Positions 28,801 to 43,800 of a stretch of DNA of 64,000 bases are shown here, piece after piece. The notes beneath the pieces are model-generated. The model ran no database searches and was not told the DNA's origin. It was given only the letters and a program-made list of their open reading frames with translations. A program made the position numbers and the translations under genes. Within the stretch, counting starts at the first letter, position 1; each line of letters starts with the position of its first letter. Location of the stretch: assembly GCA_013397455.1 (NCBI GenBank), contig VYZB01000192.1, positions 1,567,505 through 1,631,504 of the forward strand. The letters are read 5' to 3'. This DNA comes from Crotophaga sulcirostris. Its lineage: Eukaryota > Chordata > Aves > Cuculiformes > Crotophagidae.

Positions 28801-31800
28801 TGAGCAAGGGAATTCAGTCCACAGATTTCACAATCGGAAGACATCACCATGATTCAGCTTGACTGTCTCATCCTTTTGACCTCCACAAACAGACTGAATA
28901 ATATTTCATAAAATTCTGTACTGCACTGTTCTTCCTAAGCTCCCTTCTTTTGCCATAGAAGGGGAAACTACCGTGCTTCTTGGTAGGCTTCGTGGTAATA
29001 GGCACTTAATTAAAAAAAATAATCTATTTTTTGTTCATTGAATCTTGCTATGCCCTTTCAGAGGGTCAGAAAGCACTTCACTATCACACATGACAAAGTA
29101 CTCTGTCTTGTAACATACCTGTTATCGAGCATTTTCTCTTGTACTTTGGGCACTTTACATTATGATTTTGGAAATGCAGATTTTTCTGCTCTGCAAAGTT
29201 GTATTTTTTTACGATTTTTTTTGCAGTTTTTTAAAGTAAGAATTGCTCATTCATAAAGTTGTTGAGCACAACATGGCCAACAGTCTGCCCAACTGTGCCA
29301 GCTGATGTGGAAAACAAGTGATTGAAGCTTCCAAAATACAGAAGGCAAGAGGACAGGGAAATATTGTCACCTTATTTTTGTTTGGTTATAATGGGCTTAT
29401 ATCCTGTGTTCGGGTCACACTGAAATCACAATGAAGACATTATCTCTTATCTGAATTACTCTGCTTTGCTCATTAGTTTTTCCTGCAAACACTTAGTTCT
29501 TGCTGGTTTGTTTTCTTTTTTTTTTTTCACTTTTAGTAATCGTCTGGTGGGATATGGTTTTTTAGATTTTGAAGACATTGTATTCGTGTTGTTGTGATTG
29601 TTTATCCTGAATTTCCTCTAAGGTGTGTGTTTTGCGGGTTTTTTTAGTTTGTGTTTTTTCTTTTGTATTCAGGTAATTCTGAATTGTTCAGCCCTCCAGA
29701 GTTTACTGCACTTGCTAAGCAGCCCAAAAGAATCTATCAAAAAGGAAGCATGCTGGACAATATCTAATATAACAGCTGGAAACAGAGCCCAGATCCAGGT
29801 AACCTTTTCAGCTATGATCAGTAATCTTTGTCTTGCAGACTAGAAGAAACGCACAGCAGGCGATATGCATTTTTTAGATATAAAGTGCATATTTGTATGT
29901 ATACACAGTCACAGATTTATGATTAGATATAAGCAGAATTATATTATAGGCTCTGTGTGTAATTAGAAGATTTCAATGGCTTAATCAGCTCAAATTCAAA
30001 CGATTTAATTTAATAGTCATCTACAGATTATAAGGGAGGAGGTGGTCACGTTAGAGAATGGCAATATGAGGCTAAGCTCAAGAAAACCTTGTCTTAAATA
30101 ATTTGCTTGATGCCTTTGACAGTCACTAAGATACAGAAATTTTCAGGTATGAGAAGAGTAAGCTACCAACTTTGAGATTCAAGTACCTTTACTTGTTTAT
30201 TGATTTCACCACCAGATATGAACAGTTACATTGTAAAATACTTTCTTTATTCCAATTTATATTTTCTTACATTTTCTCATATAGGCAGTTGTGCTTAACC
30301 AAATCTAAAATTGCTGTTAATTAGACTGAGCAGTTATGGAGGGTATCTAACATTGCATTGGGATTTGTCCTTTCTGATTGTACCAAATTTTGTAATCTCT
30401 TCATTCTAAGTGATAGCACAGAGAAGCAAATGGAAAGTCTCACTCCCTTACGTCAGTCCTTTCAGTTAGGCCTCCAAAAGACCACATCTTTGTTCCAAGT
30501 CTGGACTTAGTGTCAGCCTGGGAAGAACTTGCCTCCAGATGGATAAATGAGAGAGAGACTATCTCTGCCCCAGAGAAAAGTTGTTTTTGTTTTTTTTTTT
30601 TTTTTTTACTAAATAAAGAAGAAACTGTTAAACATATTTTGTTTTCCCTGGATATGGATTTTTTTTCAGGACAGCTGTAATAGGGAATTTTTTTGATTGT
30701 ATTTCAAGAACAATGCTTCATTCCTTCTCTTTTTCAGAAGTGATGGGGAAAAAACAGTTTGTAGTGAAACTAGGCTTTATCTGGTACATATATATATACA
30801 CACACACACGAGGTTCCCATCAAGGCAGTTGAATGAAAGATTCCTCATGTAAATTAAATTTAATTCTTGTCAAGTCAAATTTCTCAATGCTATTCTCCCT
30901 CACTGGATACAGAGAGTGTTTTCAGGGATTGTAGAGGATGCATGGAAATAATGGAATCATAGAGTGGTTTGAGTTGGAAGGGATCTTAAAGCTCATCCAG
31001 TGTCAGCCCTCCTGCCATGGGCAGAGTTGCCTTCTACTGGATCAGGTTGCTCAAAGCCTCATCCAACCTGGCCTTGAACACCTCCGGGGATGGGGCTTTC
31101 ATGACTTCTCTGGGCAACCTGTGCCAGTGCCTCACTACCCTCAAGGTGAAGAATTTCTTCCTTTTATCTGTTCTGAATCTACCCTCTTTCAGCTTGAAGC
31201 CGTTACCACTTGTCTTATCATTACCTCTACAGTTGGAGATATCTGCTCTTTAAGGAGAAATAAATAGCAGAAATACTAGGCATTAGAAATATTAGTCTCA
31301 CTCGTTAGTAACCAAGCAGAAACAAAGCATGTTTTGCACAGAAAGTAGACTGAATCTCATAATACCTCGGCAGTGGCCAAATAGTATTTCTTTCCTCCAT
31401 TCCCTTTTCTTTGGAAGGCGGCCTGACACTTGCTAGTCTTATATCTGATAACTCCAGAAGGTGGTTAACCCTCTTCACCCAAGGGATGGTATTCTTCTCT
31501 TTTGGCAGAAAACTAGCAGGAGATTGTCAAAGCACTGCATGTTTTTCCTGAGGAAAAAGTATGTTGTATACATTGCAGGTGGTGCTTGCAGTTTTGATTG
31601 TGTATTCTCCCTTACAAAGAATGTTCAGCTAGTAAAGGGGCAGTGTAAACTCTTAAAACCCTGAATGAGGTCTTCATCTTTATCTTGGAAAACTTAAGAA
31701 ATGAAGTTAATAGTTCTGTGGAACATAAATTGGTCTCTGCTAAGCTTCCTGGAATTAGAGTGGATGCTTATCTAATTTTGGAAATGCTTATGAAAGAAAG

Positions 31801-34800
31801 CAAAGCTTACAAAGATGGAAAGCTGTGTAGGTCTTTCTTGTGTGATATAAGGATATGGCTAAGATGGAAGTGGAACTGTGAGCAAAGAAACCAGAGTGTT
31901 TGCTCTGACTTTCTCAGACAAGATTTTACATCTACCACTGAAGACCATGTTTTTTTGTCAGATATAGAGAGTGATGTAGTTACTTAATCTAACCTTGGTA
32001 GAGCTCCAAGAATTTTGATTCTGCCTTTATTGTGCCTTGTGTGTTAATCTGTGGATTAGCTGAACTTGTAACAAAAAGTACTGTGTAAAATCAGCAACTG
32101 TACTGCTGTTATTTCCTGCATCAGCAATTGTAATTGCTGTACCATTAGCAGTGCAGAGAAGGTAGTTATTACTGCTTGTACTAAGGCAAAAATGATTTTG
32201 CCTTTGCTTTTCTTGCAGTGAAGAATCTTTTGGCTGCTTTATCCATGCTGCTGCTACCTTAGAAACAGCAAGAAGCAGTATTTTCCCTCTAGAAGGCCAT
32301 TTCTGCTTTTCGTCAGAAGTCAAAGAGTATTTTCTAGGGAAGAGTCCAGCCCAGTACATTTTCTCAACTTTGTGGGTTTTTTTATCAAGTCTACTGGGGA
32401 GTTGCTGCAGGATGCACAGTTGTATAGGAATGTTGCAGACTTTAGAAAAAACAGACTTAAGGAAAATTGGATATCTTTGAGTCATTCTGTAAAGAAATAA
32501 GTATTGGAAGTTGCACTAGAAAGTCAAGTTTCTTATTAGAACGTTTTTTCAGAACTTCAGGATTTCTATTTTCATATTCTACTGAAGGTACAGTTATGAA
32601 AAGTCCTAGAGGTAACTTAAACTTCTAGTGTGCCAGAAGCCATCTCAGTAGTGCATTCACTTCTGTGACTTCTGTGTAAGTATTCACTGTGCCACATTGT
32701 CCTGTTCAAGTAAAGGAGTAAGTGCCTTGTTTGCACAGTATTCTTACACCTGGTATCTGCTACTCAGGCATATAAAAGTAAGGCTTTAGGTGGAGAGCCT
32801 TACCTTTGTCTTTTAAACTCCAGCAAGGCAATGTGGTTGAAGAGCTGCAGTGATGCTCCAAAAAGTCTCAAAACCTGAGCAAAAATGAGATTTACAAATA
32901 AATGCTTAAATCTCTGGTAACTAGAGACAAGTCTGGACTTTTAGAAGATTTAGATCTGCAAGTTGGTCAGATGACTTCATTAACAGTTCAGTGATGCATG
33001 TGAGATGTAACTGGAACAGACAATTGCCTAATACTGGTCATTTGCAGTCCAGTCCACCTGAAAATACTCAGTCCAAACACAACCAGAATAACTTCAGATC
33101 AGTAGATGTCTCAATTATCATTAGTCAATTCACTAGTAATCTAGGCTATCCAGGCAGATAACACAGGTAACAGCAGTTTGTCTTTACTGTGAATGAGCAA
33201 AATATATGTAAATTTACACAGTGGTTAGAAAGGAGTTAGGAAAAATCCTCTGTCTTCTAAAATGTTATCACATCTGTTTTTTGACAACAAGTAAGGATAA
33301 AATAATCTCTCCTTTGTAGAACAAAAATTTGCCTAATCTAGCTAAACAAGATCATTAGTTACATATGTGCATGTTTGTGTATAGTAATGTTTAAAGGTTT
33401 TGAGGTGTCTTATCGCCAGTTTAGATCAGCCCCCTTTCTGCTGATAACAGTTTAGAATTGCTTTGTGCCTTGGAAAGGTGAGGTGAGAAGGCAGGGTGAG
33501 GGAGATTAATGCAATGATCCATTAGTATTGAACCTGCATTTCCATCAGATGATTCTTCAGAAGTACAAAACCCCCCATAACTCAGCATAGAAAAGTAGTT
33601 GCTGTGGTTCTGTGAGTAGAAGCTTTCTTTCTCAGGGTTCTGGCATCAGGAAGAAAACAGTGTTAATGAAATCACCAAAACATGTAGATTTAAAAGAATC
33701 CAGCTTAAAGCCGCAGCCGTAGAATACGTCACAGACAAGGTTGGAAGCATGTTGATGTGTTTACTCAAGTCCCAGGAGAAAAGGGGGGAGAAACAGCTTC
33801 TCAAAAGTGAAATCTATAGTTCATTTAAGAATCCCTCAGGCCCCATTCAGAGTAATTGAGAAATACTAACTGCACTAAATGCATACCCAACTTAATCTAT
33901 ACTGACAGTTATAAAAATGAGAGTAAAAAAAATAGTGCTTCTGATTCTGAGCAGGAGATACCTATCCTGGTAATAATGACATATTGCAAATCATGGCCCT
34001 CACGAGGCTTGGATTTCTGGAACTGCTGAAGGAGTACTGTTAGGAGAAAGTTGTGAAGTAAAGGACGTTGGAGAATGTTTACAATTTTCTTGATTGGAGA
34101 TCTTGGGGGCACTGTTTCTTGGAAGTAAAATTGGTGACTGCAGGTGTAATTGCAATGATTATCTTGTGTTGAAAGGAAAGTCTCATCATAGATACGTTAC
34201 AAATTCCAGAAAGGCTCTAATTCTTTTGTTTCTAGTTTCCGACTAGAGAATGTAATGTGAGACACAAGGTGTGATGAAACCTCCTTTCAACTCCAGATCT
34301 GACACATCTGCTTTTCTCAGAAAACTCCTCCTCTGAGGTATTACTTCAGACAAATTGTGCTCAATGTCAAAATCGTAAACATTGGAGCTGAAAACCACTT
34401 AAAAATAATTTCTGAAGTTGGAAAATGCTGTTTGATAAAGTTTTTCCTGAAGATGTTCATAGGCTAAAATGTCTGTTCTCAATAGCTGTGAGGACAAAGG
34501 ATAATTCCCATCTGGGAAGAATATCTGATTTAACTAAGTTCATGGATGAACCTATTTCATCTGTGAGTTAAGGTGGTTTTTTCTTTTTCTAAATTAATTT
34601 CACATTGCAATGAATTAAACCATTCCTGCTTGAGAATTGGTCTTCCTTACAGAAGGAATTCTAAAATGCTAGATGCAGCGCTAAACTAAACAGTTTATTT
34701 TCCTTTCTTCCCAGTCCTTCCAAATTGTTTGATAGCTCTGACTAGAGGTCATAGATTGTAGACAGATCTATTCCAGTCTCCATGATACTAGTTACACTTT

Positions 34801-37800
34801 GAACATGCACAATTTTTAGCCAGAATTTGGACAAGGATAATGTAATTATGGTAATTACATGGTTATTTCTTTCCTGAAAGATAAAAATCTGCCTGGCATA
34901 CTAAACCACATATTGCAAGTTATCAGCTGCCCTAACTAGTGGGTTGGTGCTCTAGAGCAGTTGAGATGTTAGAATACTGTGTAAACTTTGGATAGTGCTC
35001 AACTGTGATCTAGCAATCCCTTCTGCATGCCAAGAAGGAAATCAGGTATTTTTGTAAATCTAATAGGTGTTTTACCTTACCAGTATTAACAGACAGAGCT
35101 ATATTTAGTGTTAAGATTGCATTGGGTTACATACCCTCCATCCACCCACTCTAAAGAGTCGAAATATAAAGTTAGAGGGAAGGACTTCTACATTCATTTC
35201 CACTTTCATACTGCCTGCAATGCTGTTTGGTAGCGCACTCCGAAGGCTTTCACTGCCATTCCTAAAGTTAAGACAGCAACCTATCACCATTAGATTCACA
35301 CTCAAACACAACCAAGTAAACTCTTTCTAGTGTGAAGGCAATATAAGTTAACGTGCATGAAGTATGTGAAAGTAAGTGCTGACTTTCTTTTGTAGCTGAA
35401 GTTATTATAGCACAGGAGGTTTGGTTTTTTTTCCCCACCAAAGGTAGAAGTGAAAGCCTTTCAGAGTGTGTTATCAAGAGTGCCTAGGCAACAGAAAAAT
35501 ATGGTGGAATACAGCAGTCTTTCCCCGCTTTATTTCTGTGCTTTTAAGGTTTGGGTTGGATGTGTGTATCCTGATGCAGTCATGATTGTCACTAAGTATA
35601 GTTTTTGTTTGTTAATTTCCTAGTTTGTATACAGCTTTGCTGTACTTCAGTGGATAGCTTCCCCAGTCAGGGAGAAGGGGAACTACATCTTCCTGGGAGT
35701 CAGAAGGAGAACTGCTCAACTGAAGCTAAATCCTGATTGTCGACCCTCCTGAGGGGTATGAAAGGCTGTCACATACCTCAGAAAATGTTCTGTGTCTAAC
35801 TTCGCAACCCGTTGAAAAGCTATGAAAGGCAGTACATCAGACACAATCTTCCATATCTGACAATGAAGACATCATAGGAGTTCTCTCCTGTTGACAGGTT
35901 AAGAAACTTAACGCTTCTTTCCTAATATACCTTAAATTCTCACAAGAACAGCTGGAAACCTGAATATGACTAGGCATGGTAGTGACAGGATCTGTGCCAT
36001 ATTTTTCTCCCTTTAGGGTTTCCTTTCCTTGCTGAAATGTGACATGGGCAAGCGTAGTAAATGATGAATTGCCTGTCAGTTTTAAAAACTCTGGAATTAA
36101 ATACATTTTTATAAATTGGGGTAAAGATACAAGCTAAGACTTGTTGGAGGCTCTTCTCCAAAATAATCTCAATAATGCCGGGGACATGGAAAAGGATTGA
36201 CATGATCCACACAGAGTTGGGGTTTACTCATGCAAACTGGGAGTCAAATTACTTAAGTCAAAAGTGTGTTTGGTTTATGCCATTGTTGCATGAGTGGTCA
36301 AAAATCTACATATGCTCTTTGTGGTGGCAGGACTTCAAAAAGTGTCTCACGTAGGAGCAAAATATGGCATTACTAACAAGGTCATAGAATCATGTAGGTT
36401 GGAAAAGACCTTTAAGATCATAGAGTCCAACCATAAACCTAACACTGCCAAGTCCACCACCAAAGCATGTTCTTAAGGACCAGCAAAAGTCAAAGAAGAA
36501 TCTTTCAAGTTTAAGTTTGTGTTTAAGTAAAAAATCTGTTTTCTGGTTTCTGCATGTGGTGAATCCCATGCACCATACCATAGCGAGGGCAGCAGAGCTA
36601 GAATACCTTTAATTCCTTTATTCTGCCTGAAAACCTCAGCAGTCAGAGTTGTATATTCCTATGTTTTTTTGTAGGACAGACCCTAAAATTGGAGACACCT
36701 CAACAAGGTGCTGTTCATTATAGTGCAGGCTCTTCAGGCAGCAGTAGCAACCTTGTGTAAACTGACTAGAAGATTGCTTTATATGCAGTTTGGCATATGT
36801 AGACTTAGCTGACTGTGTCAACAGCATAAAAGTCCATTAAAACTGAGATCAGAAGTGCTTCCTTCCTGACTCTCAAACAGCAGCGGTTTTGTACCCATAC
36901 CATCATGTTAAGGAGGTTTGACCTGCAAATATTTGCTATGTTATTTAAAAAGCAGTTGTAAATTGAATCAGTAATCAAGGTAACTGAAATCCAAGTAACT
37001 GAGAAGCCTCTATAAACTAGAATTTCCAGCCAGGAGGAGATCATAGCAGTAAGGCTGTATTCACAGCTGCCAGCTAGGGTGGTAACTGTAATCTTGATTT
37101 GTTAAAGGTAATGAGAGAGCTTGCAAGTGCAACAGTCATGCTGTAAGACTTGCTTGCTTTCACATTTATGTGATGAATCGTATGCAGATAGGCTGTGCCA
37201 ACACTTACATGCTAAATGTCTGTGTGTGTTTTTGCATGCCATAAATGATTTATTTGTGGAAACCCAAAGGAGGAGAAGAAAATTCACTTGGTATTGAGCA
37301 GCTCAAAATAATAATTTAATATAGTGCTACTGAAGATCTGCTCTCTAATAGTGGCCAGTGTATTTAGATTCAGCACCCATGTGGATGTAGTAAAACTCTG
37401 AAGATTCATTTTTACCAAGCTTTGCTCTTTAGAAATCAAATACTATGAAGTGAAGAAGCTTTACTGAAATAAGTAAGAAGGATAGAATGTTTCCAAGAGA
37501 CAGGCAACCCTCTTGGAGGGTGACAGCATAGGGATGCCATCTATTAAAACAAACAAACAAAAACCCCAAAAGCCCCAAATCCAAGCAAAAGAAACACAAA
37601 AAAGTGTTACTTCAGAAGTGAGGGCCAGATTTGCCAAAGGACTGAGCATTACAATTCAGTTCAATTTCAAATTAAATTTGAAAATTCAGATTTTCATGAA
37701 AATTGTTTCAGTTTTCTGAAAGGCTTGTAGATACAAGTCAAGAGGGAGTTCAGTTCCAACAAATGCGCATGGATGCAGTTGAGCAAAAATTTCAATGTTG

Positions 37801-40800
37801 AATGTTGCTTAACAAGGGTAGGCTTTGGGTTCCCTATTATGCAGAAAAGAGATTTCTAATGTATTTCGAAGATACCACCTCAGTGCCCAGTAGTAGCAGC
37901 CTAAAACCGATGTGAATATTAGAAATCATCAGGAAAGGGATTAAAAAACCGAAAGAAGAATCCTTATTATTATTCTAGTATGAATCTTCAGTATTGCCCT
38001 GTACGTAGATCCATCTTCAGAGGATATGGTAGGAGTAAGTGCTGTGGAGGAACCATAAAATGTCGACTGGATCTCATAGGAGGAACAACTATGTAGACTG
38101 AGACAAGCAAAGGGAGATGTGACAGAATACTGTAGAAATATGGGTGGCATCTGAGAAGTTAAGGAATGATTGTTCTTTGTTTTTTGAGCAAGATCCTTGA
38201 AGGAAGAGATATCAGAGAAATTGCTAGGTGCTGCATTTAGGACAAACGCCCACATACCCTCTCATACAGGTGCAGGCAAACTGGAGCTCATTGCTGCAAC
38301 TGTGAATACTTAGAAATGAGAAAAAGAAAAGTAAACATGAATAGAGTTTACACTTTCCTGTGCATCTGCTGTTAATCGCTGTTGGAAGCAGGATGTTAGT
38401 GTGTTTTGTTTTCACATGCAAGCACAAGAGTAAGTTGGATTGGAAAAATCCATATAAAACTGCTAAAAATGTTAAAGGGTTTGAAGTGTTTCTTTATGTT
38501 TTGGTTACCCTGTTGGCCTGCTGTTATATTGCTTAAATTTCTGGTCGTATTTAGAGGGTGTAGATAAATGCAGGCATTACAATGCATCAGCAGCTCAGAA
38601 AAAATGTTTAAACTTCCTTTATGGCACATATGAGGCAGTTGCCCGCTGTTTTCATGAATGCCCAAGGACCTTTTTGTTTTTCAAGGAATAGTGGAACATA
38701 GGAACTTAGCGTACAACTTGATTTTTTTTTTTTAATTTCCTTTTTGTTTCTTCCACAAAGTTCTTGTTGAACTGAAATCCCTTCACTGTGTGCATTTTGT
38801 CTGAAAGCCATGCTTATCTTGAGCATTTCTATATGCACTACATAACTCTTCAGCACACTTCCATGTCAGGCACATGCAGTATAATAATGCTGAAAAAGTA
38901 ATATAATTTGAATTAACCCTTTCTAAATTCTCAGAAGTTTTAGGTACCTCATTCTGCCACAGTCCTTTAAGGTTTTTCTCTGTCTGAGGTTTGCTTTTCT
39001 TCAAGAAAGTAAAACAAATTTTATTTCAGTAGTTTACTGTTTTATCACTTAGTAGGAATTTAACTGAAAGGGAAACATGGCCTATTTCCAGAGTAACGAT
39101 TGCTCCCATGTAAAGTGTCATAGAGCTAGGAATCCATAGGTGTTCTAGTTTGGTTTCAAGAGCAACAGCTGTGGGCCAGAATGCAAGGTGTGTGTAAATA
39201 ATAGTTGCTGCTAGCACTTTCTCTGTATAAATGCTTTATTGTTTCCACCAGCTTAACTGGACTTTTGAAATCTTGTGAAGATACTAAGGTTAAAGCAAAC
39301 TATTTTCTCACCTATTTAATATATTTTTTTTAAAAAACCAAAACCCCTGAGCTCTTGAGATTTTCAACTGTCAACAGGCTGCTAGTTGAAAAACTTTGCT
39401 GTGCTACAGAGGGACTGTTAAGTACTTTTAACTAGGATTCATGGTAAGGTGAGGTGATGACAACACTTGCATTGCATGTCAAGCTGTAGGAAGCACGAAA
39501 ATACAGTGGCTGATCATCTACTTTTCTCGAGTCAGTGCAGTGCCTTATGAGAGGCTACAGTTCATCGTGGTGTTTTAACCTGTTCTGCTTGGGTAAAGAT
39601 TGCCCACTTCACTGTAGAGCAGAAAGTAAACAAGGTGCCCATAGCCTTTTATACAAAAAATTAAGAGAGAAATAGAAATAGAAATAGTACACACCTAAGA
39701 GATGCAAGATCTCAATTCAATTCCTTCTGAAAGGTTCCAATGCACATTTTGCCACTCTGAGAAGAGTAATCTTACCCGTCAGTCTTTGCATGGAAGCAAA
39801 GGGTTCAAAATTGATTGAGCCAGAAGGAAAACATTAACAGTCTTTTGTGATTCTCCTACCTGTTGCCCTCCCATTGCTAGTTCCCTTTGTGCTGAATTCT
39901 CCTGCTATTTTGCAAGTTTAAAATCAAACATTTTAAGTTAACTTTTTTGGGGGCATTAAGAAGTCTCAAAGTGTGTTACTGCCTGTCAGCTAAGATATGC
40001 TGACTTCATTGCATGCTATTGTGTACTCTGGTTTTAGTACTTAATATAAATTATTTTTAAGAAGACAGTTTCTAAGGAAATAAATCTCATGTAAAAGTTT
40101 ACTTTTGAGGAGAGGATTTAAGAAGTGATAAAGACCAAAACCAAAAACACCTGAAAAAGCACTACCTGGACTCAAAATGTAAGTGTAGACTGCCAAGTCC
40201 CCTTTCTCCTCTCCAGCTGATCGGGACTGACATTCACTAATAGATGCCCTCACTCTAGATCCATGAGCACACATGCAAATTCACAGATTTTTTGAGTACC
40301 TGTGTGGGCTCTCTGCCCATGTACTGTCCATGGCTGGATCCTGAGCTCTCTTAACTCACCGTGCTTGGCTCCTGCTCACTGTCTAGGTCAGCTTGATTCT
40401 CCCTAGCAAACAGATGCACGTAATTGTCTCAGGCATCCCACACTTGCAGACCACTTGAATATCAGCATGGACCCTCTGTCTGTGCCTGGATCCTGAGCCT
40501 CTTATTTGCTGCCTCATTTTGCCAGCAAATTATCTACACTATGATCTTCCACTCCCACCACCAACTTGGGGATAATGTAAATTCCACCATCCCGTGGAGC
40601 TGGTGCCCAGGTACATGAATCCTGTGACCTGCAGTCCTGTTCCAGCTGAGATGCTGAGACGCTCACTCAGCTTTACCCTAGTCCCTCTAGTAGCTGACAT
40701 CCAGGCACATGGACCCTATGGACTGTGATCTGGCACCAGTACTGGGACTCTCAACTGTTCCAGTTGCAGAGGCCCCTCCAACCAACATCTGACACCAGTT

Positions 40801-43800
40801 GCTGGCCCTGAATTCACCTTTTGTGGGCACCCCAGAAACATACTCTCTAGTCTGTGGCCCATTCAGCTACTGAAGCTAAAGACCCCATCCACTCCAGTTG
40901 CTGGCCCCACAAATGGAGAGGTTTCTCCTGAGGTCTGACCTGGTTGCTGGCTCAAATTCAGTCATGCCAGTCTCTGTTGTTAGCACCATATCCTTGCAGC
41001 ACTCACACGGGCTAGAGAGGGAGGTTACGTGTTAAGATAGTTAAGAAAAGATTCATTATTAAGTTTTGTACTATCCCCTGTGTCTCTGTCTTATCATTTG
41101 CAGAGTCCAGGCTGGCTCTCTGCAAAGCTGTGTCTGTGGTTTCTTAATGGCCAATTAATTGGTGACTGGAGACTTTCCCTCTTTATGATTCTCTCTTTTA
41201 TCCCTTGTCTGTCAGGTTTGTGTCACTGCGTGTTTTATTCATTGCTTTCCCATTATTTATATGTCCCTTTGAGCTGAAAGATCCTTGATCTGATAACCTT
41301 AATGAAGCAGATACTTTTGAATTCCACGTACCCTTCCAGTGTTTTGCCTTTGTGTATTTTTAAAAATTAAGTGGTGTTTTTCCCAGTGAAATAGGTTGAG
41401 GGGGGGAAAACACATCCTGTTTTTTTGAAGATATTTTCTTTTATGTTTTGACTTTTTTATAATAGATGGTTCCTGTTCATGACCTACCACTTCCAGCATT
41501 CATGTTCAAAAATTTCAGTTATGGACTTTTTGCCAGATATTCTGCGAAAAGTGCAAATCAGATAGAACATGGCATGATGGAAGTGTAAGTGGTTTTTCTT
41601 GAGGCCTGAAAGAAGTGCAGGATCTGTAGTAAAGGAGACAGTGTTCATAGGACTATTGATACAACTGATTTGTGGTATGGCTTTACGAAGTAGATGCAGT
41701 GTGAATGCCCAGGCAAACAGAAAGGATAAAAGAAATATCAAACAGTTGTTTTTTCTTCACTGGGTAACCATCCACACTGTGGATTGATCATAGCTTTTTG
41801 CTGTATATAATCTATTAGTTTTGTGCTGACGGAGCTCCTTGATAAGCATCTCTGGCTTTCTTTTAACTTGTCTTTAGCAGTTCTGTGATGACTTTATTTG
41901 TAAAATGGGAGTCTAATAATGTAATTCTAAACTCTTGCTTCTTTGAACAAACCTTAGGAAGGTATTTGAGATCCTCATTGTATGTGTGACTAAACAGGTT
42001 TTGTTTGTGCAAAAGATTCTTTCTGGAGGTACGTACTAGAAACTTTGAGCTGCCGACTAAATACTCATTTGATTTAGATCAGTTTGGTGGGCTCAGCAGT
42101 TCACTGTGCTACCAAACCATTGGTTGCTTTATCTTTTCATGGAATCATAGAATGGTTTGGGTTGGAAGGGACCTTAAAGCCCATCCAGTTCCAAGCCCCC
42201 TGCTGTGGGCAGGGACACCTCTCACCAGACCAGGCTACTCAAGGCCCCATCCAACCTGTCCTTTCACCAGGAAAGGATATGATGGTGCTTGCTTGTTTTG
42301 AGGAGTTCTTACAATACATTGTCTTTGCTCTGTTGTCTCAGCCAGTGGAAATGTAGTATGACACACAGGCTTATGAAGACATTTTCTCTGTTTGGGGGAT
42401 CTTAATGGCTTAGTGATTTATTGATTTAATAGCTGAGTGTTTCACTAACTGGTAAAATAAGGGAAGTATGGCATTTTTCTGCTGTCAAAGTATGATTAAG
42501 TAACACATTAGATATGGCAGTCACTTTTTTCTAAATGTGTTTTGAATTCTTTGGGATAAGCACAGACCTGGCAATACCTAGCTGTTTGAATGTAAACTGA
42601 AAACTGATTTTTGCCCCTTGATAAGTAACGTTTCATTGTTGTGCTGAGCATAGACATAAACTAGCTCAGGACAAGGAAGTTATTTCTTATTTTTATTATA
42701 ACCTTGACATGTCATTTCTTTTTGCAGACAGTCATAGATGCCCATATCTTTCCTGCTCTTATAAACATTTTGCAAACAGCTGAGTTTCGGACAAGGAAGG
42801 AAGCTGCTTGGGCAATCACAAATGCAACATCTGGAGGCTCTGCTGAACAAATCAAGTATGAAATAGTTCAAGTCTTACAATGCAATTGTGTGAATTAGTG
42901 TTTGTGCAAGAAATCAAACTAATAACCTAGAAACTGGAAAAGATTTCTGTATGCTTCCAGTGTTTGTCTCCAGAGAGACCACATTTTTGTGTGGAGTTGT
43001 GAATGAGCCATTCATTCCTTTAGGGAGAAATCACACAAGAATTTCAGCTATTATACTTATTTCAGTAATTGAACCATTTCTCTTATGTGAAAAAACTAAA
43101 TGCAACTTTTAAACTCATTTCTCAGTGGTCACTGTAGAGTGAAATAAAGTGCATTAGCAGTCTGGAGAGGAATAGCTCAGCCTCTCAGACCAGGGCATTG
43201 TGAGCTTTGTTCTTCCTGTTTAACTTATATCAGTAGGTTATACTTATATGCAATTTTGTATGAAATAAAACAATAACATTATAAATGTGTTAAATGGATA
43301 TAGTTGATACTAAGATAAAATATTTAGAAATTAAATTTATAGAATTATACATTTAAGTCACAAAATTAAATTATTATTTCATATCTATGTATATAGAGAG
43401 ACAGAAGGTATTTTAAAGTTACTTTCATTGTTTCAACAGAATTGACTAGATACAAATAGATGTCTATAATTTCTCCAGTTTCTCCAATGGAGTTGATGTT
43501 TTATCTGATTGTTTTGGTTCTTAGACTTTTACGCTAATCACTTAAATGGCTGCAGCAATTCTAATATATAGACAATTCACTGGGTTCCATGTGGTGTTTT
43601 TCAGGTATTTAGTAGAACTGGGATGTATCAAACCACTCTGTGACCTCCTTACAGTAATGGACTCGAAGATTGTGCAAGTAGCACTGAATGGGCTGGAGAA
43701 CATCCTGAGGCTTGGCGAGCAGGAGTCCAAACGCAGTGGCACTGGCATTAATCCTTACTGCGCTCTCATTGAAGAAGCATATGGTATGAGCAAAACATCT

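Larger units (their letters stand above)
29799..42727 (+). other. KPNA1: KPNA1 intron 11 (12.9 kb, the largest complete intron here)
   Basis: Holds three minus-sense CR1 fragments (30953, 36381, 42139), a microsatellite, a poly(T) run and the unassigned repeat-like block 40262-41000. No coding exon could be supported, including in the 152-codon antisense frame at 32027-32485. Confidence 0.85.

Noticed and set aside
31685..31987. Plus-strand open frame of 100 codons in KPNA1 intron 11
   Set aside because: No recognisable domain, no flanking splice sites in a fitting phase. KPNA1 is complete without it.
32027..32485. Antisense open frame of 152 codons in KPNA1 intron 11
   Set aside because: No family resemblance, no promoter or splice context. 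A frame of this length is about what chance gives over 64 kb read in six frames.
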